DNA of 62,186 nucleotides from Salinicola endophyticus (GTDB lineage: Bacteria; Pseudomonadota; Gammaproteobacteria; Pseudomonadales; Halomonadaceae). The notes beneath the pieces were generated by a model. It searched no databases. It was not told the DNA's origin and worked only from the letters and a program-made list of their open reading frames with translations. The position numbers and the translations under genes were made by a program. The DNA lies in NCBI RefSeq assembly GCF_003206575.1, contig NZ_PZJO01000003.1:282248-344433 (forward strand). The letters run 5' to 3'. Numbering within the stretch: the first letter of the stretch is position 1; each line of letters opens with the position of its first letter. Positions 9,101 to 21,100 of this stretch are shown in pieces.

Positions 9101-12100
9101 CACGGTTGATTAGATCTCTTCCCGCCGATGCACTTAAACCATCAATGGCCGAGATCAAGCCGCCTTGATCCAAAATGGTTTCGTAACTTGATTGCGTACC
9201 AAATTTTACAGCCAGCCTATCGTTAACAATACTGCCCTTGAGCGCTTTGAGGTTGACGTTTCCACCTCGAATCTCGCCTGCGATATTGTTGTAGATATCG
9301 TCTTTAGCGGTCAGCGAGAGGTTATTACCCGCCGCCATTAGCCCCGCCTGCAGGATGCTGCCGCCGCTACTGGCATTAAGATCACGCGAAGCGCGAATCG
9401 TGCCGACGTTAGCGAGATCATCACCCGCGATCAGGTCGATATCACGGCCCTGAATCAAGCTGTTACCGCGTACGTTACGCTCTGCCACTTTGGCCAGATA
9501 GAGCACCGGCGCCAATACGGTTTCACCCGCTACCTGCTGGGGCTCCATCCACACGATATCGTGTGTTAGTGCAGCCGTCTGCGAGGGTGTGAGTGCGACC
9601 CCCGGCGTCAGATTCAATGAATCGCTCGCGGCGATAGCATTGTCCATCAGATAGCGGTACTGATCCGCATCATTGGTCAAGCGCGTATCAAGGAATCGGC
9701 TGCCTGTCTGCGTCTGAACGGCATCACGAATCAGCCGTGATTCATAACGTCCGTCACCGAGCAGTCGGTAGGCGCTGTCGTCGGTATACCCCAGCTTATC
9801 GAGTAGATAGTCCGACCCCTTGACTCGATCGACCGAGGTAAATTCGGGATTGGTCTCTATCAAGTAGTGGCTCTTGGGCGACGGATTCTGGATAAAAAGC
9901 CCGTAGTCGCCCTGAGGGAGTCTAAAAGTGGGGAGTTTGGCTGGGGTGACGCGCTCGAAATCCGCGTTGCTATAGTCGACTGGGGAGAAAGATGCCTCTA
10001 CCGGGGTGTTGCGTCTTACAGTGATCGCCTCACTGCCGTTATCAACTCGCGGCAGGAGAGCCATACCCTGCTTGGTAGCACCTTTACTACCCTCTGAGCC
10101 CGCTTCGGAGGGAAGAGAGGTCTCTATGGGTATGTTGCGTTGTACAGTAATCGTCTCACTGCCGTTATCACCTCTTGGCAAGAGAGCCATATCCTGCTTG
10201 GCAACATCTTTGCCATCATATGAGCCCGTCATGGGCGATAGAGAGGTCTCTAGAGGTATGTTGCGCTGCACAGTGATCGTCTCACTGCCGTCACCACCGC
10301 GTGACAAGAGAACCGGATTGCGCTTGGCAATAGCTTTGCCATTACCCGATGCCGCTGCAGATGAGTGGTTCCTTTCGATGCTTGTGAGCACGTCATCGGC
10401 ATCCGACCAAGAGTCGACACTCGATTCGATGGCCTTGACGTCGCGCGCTTGCACGGAGCGTGCCGTGTTTTGGCTATCCGCCTTGCGATATGCCTGGGTG
10501 ACAATGTCGTTCGATATGCCAGCCATATCCGTCTTGGCATAAGTCCCCTGATGGCGTAGAGACGGCTGGTCAGTGACGCTCGTGCCGTCTACGCCACTCC
10601 TCGCGGCCGCAGCGCCAGAGCTGCTCTCGACAACTCGATAAACAATATTGTCGGAAGATCCCAAAGGCTTCTTACGTTGTGCCTTTTCCTTATCGATCAT
10701 TGTTATTTCCGCGGCAGCTTCAGAGCGCCTTGCTATATCATAGCTAAATTTACGAACGGGAATAACTTCACTATCCCTGCCCAGACTTCCATTAATCTGC
10801 GCACGTTTTTGTGTTGAAATTTCGCCATTGTCGATACGTTCAGCTGCTTCAATGAAAACTTTGCCTCCCGCATACACAGTAGCTTTCAAAGAACTATCGA
10901 ATTCCTCCTTGGTAGTAAACTCAGTTTCAATATCCCCGGAGGTCACCACATCAGGCAGCGGGGGTTTTTCTTCATCGTTATTGTTATTCCAGCTATCGAC
11001 CGATTTCTTAATATTATAATCTATTTGTGGTGGCCGGCTTCCTGACTCGAACCTCTTTTTTAGTTTATATACGGTGTTTTTTGTCTCTATAAAGCCTCCA
11101 ACACCTTGATTTACAAATCTCTTAGAAGACAGTTCAAGATCATTATTGGCAGACATATTGCTACCAACATTTAAAACATCGCCCCCTTGTATCTTTAAGT
11201 CAAATCCCGACGAAATAGACGCACGAGGGGCTAAACTAGAAACGTCATGCACAGCTTCTTTTTTTACAGTAAAGGTATAGTATTGATACCCTTTTCTTTT
11301 ATATATCCTACTCTGACCACCGTGACTATAATAACTCCTATATACAGACGTAGCCATCCAATCATAATCTAGATCGATTCGACTCCCCGCATCCTTTTCC
11401 AGAAAACTGTAATCTTCTATTTTATTAACAAAATAAAAAGACTTAAAATATATGCTTTTATTGGCTTCAATGGTCCCAGAAAGATTCTCCATAGAATCTG
11501 CGTATTCACCATTGTCGTCACGCGCAAAATCGAGATTACCGGCACTGTAGATATCAGCATATCGGTTGAAGAGGGCGTTGCCTCGCAGCATCATATCCCC
11601 GCCGGAAAACAGCAGCGTGTCGGCCTGATTGTCGATGCTTCCCCGACTGACCAATCTCAGGTTCTGCTGGCTACCGAGTGTGCCGCGGTTGTCGATGTCT
11701 GCCGCTTCGATGTCAACACCGCCGGACCCGATAAGCCGCCCCCGATTGTCCAGTGTTCCCGTCAGGCGATAGGTGGCATTGCCACCGCTGGCGAGACGCC
11801 CACCCTGCTGAGAGAGGTCATCGCCGGCGATCCGCATGTCCCGCCGGGAAGAGACGAGACCCGAGTTGGTAATATCGCCATGGCTCGTCAACCTGAGATC
11901 GCCATTGGCGAGCAGCTCACCGGCGTTATCGAGACTGGCAGCTTCGAGGGTCAAATCGTTCGCGCTGGCGAGACGGTCATCGGCAGCCAGCGTCATGGCA
12001 TCTTGGGTGACGAGTTCCAGCGGGCCGTTGGCTTGCCACTTGCCTATTCCCGCGATGTCGTCGACCCGCGCCTTCATGGCACCCGTTCCCTCGAGTTCTC

Positions 12101-15100
12101 CATTCGAGTTGTCGAGAGCGGCCAACGTCAGCTCGAACACGCCGCTACCCGCGTGAATCGCACTGCCGGCCGTATTGAGCAGTCTGGCCGCCTTCAGCGC
12201 CATGTCCCGGCTGGCGAGTTCGATTGTCCCCTGGCGATTGTCCAGCGCACCGCTGACGCTCACGACGCTCTGCGTCCCGCCCAGCGCCCGCAAGCTTCCC
12301 GACCGATTGTTCAACGTGCCGGCATCCAACGTCAGGCCCCGTTGGGCCTCGACGACCCCATTGCTGTTGTCGAGATCACCGGCCTCGAGGCGCACCAGAT
12401 CGCCTGCCATCTGGCCGTTGTGGTTGTCGACCTTAGGCGGGTCGATATCCAGTGTCCCCTTGGCGATCATGCGCCCGCCATCATTGCCCAGGTAGCGCTG
12501 TAGTACGACCTTTAGCCGTCCCGCGAGGCTTGCCACCAGGCCGTCCTCGCCGTTGTCGAACGTCTCCCCGCTGAGGTCGACCTGGCTGCCCTGCATCACA
12601 CCGCTGCGGTTATCGCCTTGCGCTGCCTTCACGACGAGGTCACCGCCACGCGACAATATCTGCCCATCACGGTTGTCCAGCGTGCGCGTCGCTACCGCAA
12701 CCCCCTCGGAGTCGCCGACGAGCTGCCCCTGCTCGCGGTTATCGACTGAGGCCGTCGTGATTGTCAGCCGATTTCCTCGGATCGAGCCTGCGCGGTTATC
12801 GAGCTTGCCGGACCGCCCTTCGATCGCCACTTCACCGCCCTCGGCTTCGATCAGGCCGTTGCGGTTAGCGATGTCGCCGAGCAGGTCGAGTACGATACCG
12901 CCCTTGCCACTCAGCAGTGCGCCGCTGTCATTGCGCAGTACCCCTTGTTGCATCTGAATGGCATCCGCCACCACCGCGCCATGACGATTGTCGACATGGT
13001 CGATGGCTAGATCGATGACGCCTTCGGCTTGCACCTGGCCATTGCCATTGACCAGCGTATCGCCTCGAATCAGCGCTCCTGCCTTGCCTGCCGCGACCAG
13101 ACCGCCCTCGCGGTTGTCCAATGTTTCGGCCTGGAGGTCGAGACGATCCGCCAGGATTTGTCCGGAGCGGTTGTCCAGTGACGTGGTGTCGGCCTTCAGA
13201 TGGCTCGCCAACAGCGTGCCGCCTCGATTGGAAAGCGGGATGCCACCGGGGAGGGAGAGCTGTCCGTGACGTGCTTCTATACGTCCCGCATCGTTATCGA
13301 GCCCCCGCGATAGCTTCAGCGTAGCGTTTCCTCTGGCAGCGCTGATGACACCCTGGTCACCATTGTTCAGCGTGTCGGCCGACATCTGAACGTCGCGGCC
13401 TAGCAGGTGCCCGCCCTGATTGTCGACCTCGGCCGCTTCGAGCGTGAGCCCCTGTTTGGCTTGGATCTGACCGCCAGCATTAGCAAGCGCGTGGCGGACC
13501 TGCAGTTTTGCGGCAGCGGCCAGGGCCGCGATCAGCCCACCCCCATTGTCGATAGCGTTGACACTGACATCGAGCGCACGGCCGGCCAGTGTGCCGCGGG
13601 TGTTATCCAGCGCACCCTGGCCTCGTAGCCGTAGATTGCCTTGACCGGTAACGATCTTGCCGGCCTGGTTGGTCGTATTCCCTTGAACGTCGAGATCGAT
13701 AGCACGCGCGGTGATCACGCCGTTGGTATTGGTCAGGGCTACAGAGTCCAGGCTGGCACTGCCCTGCAAAGCTTGCAGGTGACCTTGACCGTTATCGAGC
13801 ACCTGCGAGATATCGATGTTCAGATCGCCCTGCTCGGCACTGACGATCCCCTGTCGATTGTTCAACGTGGTGGCACTGACCCCAACCCGGTCGGCCACCA
13901 GCGTGCCGCCCGTATTGTCGAAACCACCCTGGCTCTCAGCATGCAGCGAGTCCAGCGCCTGCAACTTACCGCCGGCGTTACTGAGGGACTCGGTCCCGAC
14001 GAGTTTCAGATTGCCTGCGTCGGCGGAGACGAGCCCTCCTTTGGCGTTGAGGAAGTTGCCTGTCTTCAGGGTCACGCTGGCCGCACGCAGCGTGGCGGCC
14101 GTGTTATCCAGCAACTTGCCCAGAGTCACGTTCAGTGCACCAGCGGCGACTGCACTGCCAGCGCGGTTGTCCAGCGAGTTGTCGAGGGCCAGATCGACCC
14201 GTTGCCCCGCCAGAGTGCCGTGACCGTTGTGCATGTCGACGGCGGTGACATCTAGGCCGCCTTTCGCTGCACGCAGCATCCCTTCTGTGTTGTCGAGAAC
14301 GCCCTGCGTGCGCAGATCGAGCGTGCCGCGCTCGGCGCTGATGATGCCGTCAGTGTTGCTCAAGCTCCTGTTGCTCAGCGCCACGTCATCGGCGACGACG
14401 ACGCCTTTGTCGTTGCTGAGACTCCGCGAATCGACCTCGAGCGTCTTGCCTGCCTGGAGCCGGCCCTGGGTATTGTCGAGCGCACCGGTGACAGTAAGAT
14501 CGGCCGAGGCGCCGGTGGCAGAGATCAGCCCCTCGCGATTGGACAGCGATGCCGCGTTCAGCGTTAGCCGATCGGCCAGGATGCTGCCGCGACGGCTGCT
14601 CAGATCAACGCCTCGATAACTCAGCGCACCCGTGGCCTGAAGGGCGCCATCGTCGTTGTTCAGGCGTTGCGACACGACGAGTTCAGCGTCTCCGCGCTCG
14701 GCGCTGACGATGCCGCCCGCTGCATTGTCCATCGCCCGGGCGTCGAGTGTGAGCGTATCGGCGATGAAGCGCCCCTGACGATTGGTCACATCGTCGGCTG
14801 TCACGGAGAGGTTCTTGGCGGCCTGGATCTGCCCGCCGGCGTTGTCGAAAGCGCTATCGGCGTGAAGATTCATATCACCGGTCAGCGCGGCGATCAGTCC
14901 GTTCACGTTCCCACCCAGCGCCCCGGTCAGAAGTGAGACGGCGTGACCCGACAGCGTGCCAGCGCTGTTATCGAGTTCATCGGACACATTCAGGATCAGA
15001 TCGCCATTCTCCGCCACGACCAAACCACCAGCGTTGGTCATATCACCTGCCGCTTGGAGCGCGATCTCATTGGCTGCAATGACGCCTTCGCGATTGTCAG

Positions 15101-18100
15101 CGGAACCCAGCGAGATATCCGCGCGTCCCTCCCGCGCCTGAAGATGTCCGCTTTGGTTGTTCAGCAGGCCGGTGAGATTGAGAGCGATATCCCCCTGCTC
15201 GGCGCTGACGACACCCGCGTGGTTGTTCAAAGAATCGCTCTGGATATCGAGACGGTCGGCAATGACGGTGCCGGACTGGTTGTCGATAGCGTCCTTGGCG
15301 GCGAGCGTCAGCTGATGCAGCGCCTGCAGTTGGCCACCCGTGTTGTTCATGCCGCCGTGGGAGATAACTCGCAGATCACCGTCATCGGCCGATACCAACC
15401 CCTCGGCATTGGCCTCGAGCGATCCGATATCGAGCTGAACCGCATCTCCGCGCAGTACGCCACGCGTATTGTCCAGCGCCCCACCGGCGGTGATGGCCAG
15501 CCCCGCGCCTTCAGCAACGAGGCGGCCGTTGCCATTGTCGAGCGTGTGGGTTATGTCGGCCCGGACCTGCTGCCCGATCAGATTGCCGCTGTGGTTGGTA
15601 AAGCTATCGGCAACGAGCGAGACGGCGCCATTGATTGCTTGCAGAAGCCCGCCGCCGTTGTTGAACGCGCCGGAGACATCGATCTGGAGATCGTCCTGGT
15701 CGGCACTGATGGCGCCGCCCCGATTGACTATCTCTTCGGCGTCGAGTGCCACGCCATTGGCTACCAGCGTGCCATCCGTATTGTCCAGCGAGGCTGTATG
15801 AACACTCAGCAAATCCTGCGCCTGAATTTGCCCCTCGGTATTATCGAGGGCACCACTGACCTCGATGGCGGCAGCAGCGGCGTTGGCAGCGATCAGGCCG
15901 CCCGTATTGGCCAGCGAAGCTGAAGAGAACGCGAGCGCATCGGCGACAATGCGCCCTTGGCGATTGCTGAGTTCATCACCTTGGTACTGCAGTCGCCCGG
16001 ATGCTTGGAGATGACCGCCGTCGTTATCGAGACGCTGGCTAAATGTCAGTGTCGCGTCTCCCTGATCGGCGCTGACGACTCCCCCGTCCCGGTTATCCAG
16101 CGCCGTGGCGGATAGCGTGATGTCGTGAGCGAGCAGACGGCCATCGCGATTTCTGATCTCACCCGCCTCGAGCGACAGCGATCGCGCGGCCTGAACGAGA
16201 CCGCTGTCGTTGCCGAGCGCATGCTGTAAATGGGCTTCGAGGTCTCCGGCACGAGCACCGATCACTCCCTTCTGACCATTTGCCAGCGACGCCGCAACAA
16301 GATAGAGCGTATCGCCCAGCAACAAGCCGCCGCGGTTGAGCAGAGCGCCACGTGTCTTCAGTGCGAGATCTCCCGCCCCAGCGACGATACGGCCTTGGTC
16401 GTTGTCGATATCTTCCCGCGCATCGAGAGTGATGGCATCGGCAGACGCGACGCCATGGGTATTGGTGAAGGCACCGATATCGAAATTGGCGTCTCCGGCC
16501 AGTGCCTGCAGATGGCCGTCGCTATTGTCGAGCTTCCGGTCCAACTTGACCGACAGCTCACCCTGCTCAGCGCTGATCACGCCATGTCCGTTGTCGAGCG
16601 CCTCGCCGTGGATATCGATCTGATCCGCAACCATGCGTCCCGTCTGGTTGTCGATCGTACCGCCACTATTCAGCGCCAGCCGGTGCAGTGCCTGAAGCTG
16701 GCCACCGGCATTGTTCAGCACGCCCTTGGCGATGATGCCAAGCTCTCCCTTCTCGGCGGATATCAGTCCGGCTCGATTGCCGCTAAGCTCACCCACATCA
16801 AGATGAACGTTCTGGCCCAGTATCACACCCTGGATATTGTCGATTGCCCCAGGGGTCCCGATCCGTGCATCGCCCTGCTCGGACACGAGCCAGCCGCCCA
16901 CATTATCGATGTCACCCGACGCCTGGAGACGCAGGTCCCCTTGGGTGGCCATCATCTGCCCTGCGGCATTACTGACGTCATCTTTGGCATCGATTGAGAG
17001 TGACGCCGCCGAGATATCGCCGCGCTCATTGGTGAGCGTGCCGGTCGCCAGTTGCATGGCACCCGACAGGGCCTGTATTCGCCCTTCGCTGTTGTCGAGC
17101 GCGTCATCGAGTTGGATGCCGAGCGCACCCTGATCGGCGCTGATACCACCCTTGCGGTTTTGAAGCGAGCGACCCTCGATAGCGATATCCTGAGCGATAA
17201 GAACACCCTCCCGGTTATCGATATCGCCGCCCGCCGTCAGCGCCAGATGACGTGCCGCCTGCAACTGGCCACCGCGGTTGTCGACCCCAGCCGCGACCTC
17301 GATGGCAAGAGCTTCCGCCTCGGCACTGAGGGTCCCGCCCTGGTTGCTCAAGCTATGACCTCGCACGTCGATGCGCTGCGCTATCAAGGTGGCAGCATCC
17401 GTGGAGATGTCGGACTCGCTGGTCAGCGTCAAGTCACCGGCTGCCTGCATCTGCCCACCCGCACCATCGAGGGTGCCCGGAGAGACGAGTTCGAGATCGC
17501 CCGTGTCTGCCGAGATCAGACCACCCCGATTACGCGCCAGTGAGCCGAACTCGAGATTGACCGCCCCCCCGCGCAATACGCCATCGGTGTTGTCGATCGC
17601 TCCCGCCGTGACCACATGAAGCGCTTCATCGCCGGCATCGATCGACCCGCCGACATTGCCGAGTAGACCCGCGCTATCGACGACAAGCTCGCCCTGCTCG
17701 GCGACGAGCCGGCCACTGCCGTTGTCGATGTTGCCCCGGGTAGAGATGTTCACCGACCGAGCGGAGACCACGCCGTGCTGATTGGAGAGTGACCCAAGAG
17801 CCAATTGGGCCTTGCCGGAAGCGGCTTGCAGATGGCCGTCGCTGTTGTCTAGCCGCTGCCCGAGCTTGACGTTCAGATCTCCTTTTTCGGCACTGATGAC
17901 ACCCTGCTGATTGCGCAGATCGATCCCGTCGATGTCGATCCGATCGGCAACAATATTGCCGCTGCTGTTATCGATACTGCGCCCGGCAACGAGTGTCAGA
18001 TCCTGCTGCGCCTGTAACCGGCCAGCGGCACTGTTCAAATCCTCCCGGGTAGTCAGATCGAGGTCACCCACCTCCGCGGCGATCAGACCTTCTGCATTGG

Positions 18101-21100
18101 CACTCAGCTCACCCACGTCGAGATTGACGTTCTGACCCAGCATCACGCCGTGGGTATTGTCGATTGCCCCAGGGGTCCCGATCCGTGCGTCGCCCTGCTC
18201 GGACACGAGCCAGCCGCCCACACTATCGATGTCACCCGACGCCTGGAGACGCAGGTCCCCTTGGGTGGCCATCATCTGCCCTGCGGCATTACTGACGTCA
18301 TCTTTGGCATCGATTGAGAGTGACGCCGCCGAGATATCGCCGCGCTCATTGGTGAGCGTGCCGGTCGCCAGTTGCATGGCACCCGACAGGGCCTGTATTC
18401 GCCCTTCGCTGTTGTCGAGCGCGTCATCGAGATGGATGCCGAGAGCGCCCTGTTCGGCACTGATAGCGCCCTTGCGGTTTTGCAGCGAGCGACCCTCGAT
18501 AGCGATATCCTGGGCGATAAGAACACCCTCCCGGTTATCGATATCGCCGCCCGCCGTCAGCGCCAGGTGACGTGCTGCCTGCAACTGGCCACGGCGATTG
18601 TCGATCCCAGCGGCGACGTCGATGGCGAGAGCTTCCGCCTCGGCACTAAGAGTCCCGCCTTGGTTGCTCAAGCTATGACCACGCACGTCGATGCGTTGCG
18701 CTATCAAGGTGGCGGCATCCGTGGAGATGTCGGAACCACTGGTCAGCGTCAAGTCACCGGCTGCCTGAATCTGTCCGCCCGCGCTATCGAGGGTGCCCGG
18801 CGAGACGAGTTCGAGATCGCCCGTGTCTGCCGAGATCAGACCACCCCGATTACGCGCCAGTGAGCCGATATCGATATCGACCGCTCCTCCACGCACTACG
18901 CCATCGGTGTTATCGACCGTTCCCGCCGTGACCAAACGAAGTGCCTTTTCGCCGGCATCGATCGACCCGCCGACATTGCCAAGCGCACCCGCACTATCCA
19001 ACACGAGCGCGCCCTGCTCAGCAGTGAGATGGCCGCTGCCGTTATCGATATCGCCACGGGTAGAGATAGTCACTGCACGGGCCGATACCACGCCGTGCTG
19101 GTTGAAGAGTGACCCAAGAGCCAGTTGGGCCTTGCCGGAAGCGGCCTGCAGATGGCCGTCGCTGTTGTCGAGCCGCTGCCCGAGCTTGACGCCCAGATCT
19201 CCTGTCTCGGCGCTGACGGCACCTTCCCGGTTGCTCAAGTTGCGACTGGAGACTTCGATGTCGTCGGCGATCATCGTGCCGGCGTCATTGACGATATCGC
19301 CATCGCTATTGAGCATTAGCCGGTGCAGCGCCTGAAGCTGGCCACCGGCATTGCTCAGCAAGCGCTTGGCGATGATACCAAGCTCTCCCTTCTCGGCGGA
19401 TATCAGGCCTTCTGCATTGGCACTCAGCTCACCCACGTCGAGATTGACGTTCTGGCCCAGTATCACGCCCTGGGTATTGTCGATTCCCCCAAGGGCCCCG
19501 ATCCGTGTGTCGCCCTGCTCAGCCACGAGCCGGCCACCCACGTTATCGATGTCATCCGACGCCTGAAGACGCAGGTCCCCTTGAGTTGCCGCCATCTGTC
19601 CAGCGGCGTTGGTGATGCCATCCTCGGCAACGATAGCGAGTGACGCAGCCGAGATATCGCCACGCTCATTGGTGAGCGTACCGGTCGCCAGTTGCATGGC
19701 ACCCGACAGGGCCTGCATTCGTCCTTCGCTGTTGTCGAGCGCGTCATCGAGCTGGATGCCGAGTGCGCCCTGTTCGGCACTGATAGCGCCCTTGCGGTTA
19801 TGTAACGAGCGACCCTCGATAGCCATACTTTGGGCGACGAGGACACCCTCTTGGTTATCGATAGTCTCACCCGCCGTCAGCTCCAGATGACGTGCCGCCT
19901 GCAACTGGCCACCGCGGTTGTCGACCCCAGCCGCGACCTCGATGGCGAGATCCTCCGCCTCGGCACTGAGGGTTCCTCCCTGGTTGCTCAGGCTATGACC
20001 GTGCAGGTCGACGCGCTGCGCCAGCAAGGTGGCAGCATCCGTGGAGATGTCGGACTCGCTGGTCAGCGTCAAATTACCGGCCGCCTGTATCTGCCCGCCC
20101 GCACTATCGAGCCTGCCCGGCGAGACGAGTTCGAGATCGCCAGTATCTGCCGAGATCAGACCACCCCGGTTACGCGCCAGTGAGCCGATATCGATATCGA
20201 CCGCTCCTCCACGCACTACGCCATCGGTGTTATCGACAGTTCCCGCCGTGACCAAACGAAGTGCCTTTTCGCCGGCATCGATCGACCCGCCGACATTGCC
20301 AAGCGCACCCGCACTATCCAACACGAGCGCGCCCTGCTCAGCAGTGAGATGGCCGCTGCCGTTATCGATATCGCCACGGGTAGAGATAGTCACTGCACGG
20401 GCCGAGACCACGCCGTGCTGATTGGAGAGTGAGCCGAGATTTAGATGGGCATTGCCGGACACGGCTTGCAGATGACCACCGCTGTTGTCGAGACGCTGCC
20501 CGAGCTTGACGCCCAGGTCTCCTGTCTCGGCGCTGACGACGCCCCGCTGATTGCGCAGATCGATCCCGTCGATGTCGATCCGATCGGCAACAATATTGCC
20601 GCTGCTGTTATCGATACTGCGCCCGGCAACGAGTGTCAGATCCTGCTGCGCCTGTAGCCGGCCAGCAGCACTGTTCAAATCCCCCCGGGTAGTCAGATCG
20701 AGGTCACCAACCTCGGCGGCGATCAGACCTTCTGCATTGCCGGTCAGCGCACCGAGATCGAGACGGACACGCTGTCCGCGGAGCTCGCCGTGGGTGTTGT
20801 CGAGATCACCGGCGACATCGAGTGCCAAGGTGTCGGTCGTGGCCGCAAGACGCCCTGCGGTATTGTTCAGCGAGTGATTGATACTGACGTCGAGGCCTCT
20901 CCCCAGCAGATCACCGCCGCGGTTGATGAAGGTCCCGGCGACGATCTTCGCCGCACCCTGTGCCGCTTGCAGATGCCCTTGGCTATTGTCGAGCTTCCCC
21001 GGCGAGCGGATGCTCAGGTCACCTTGCTGCGCGCTGATGGTGCCCGCGCTATTGTTCAGCGTCTTTGCCGCAATCCCGACTCTGGCGCCGAGCAGGCGGC

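Noticed and set aside
9960-10330. Possible CRISPR array
   Set aside because: The repeats are 126 bp, contiguous, in frame and encode protein; there are no short repeats with unique spacers. The same applies to the 1,320-bp and 21-bp repeats.
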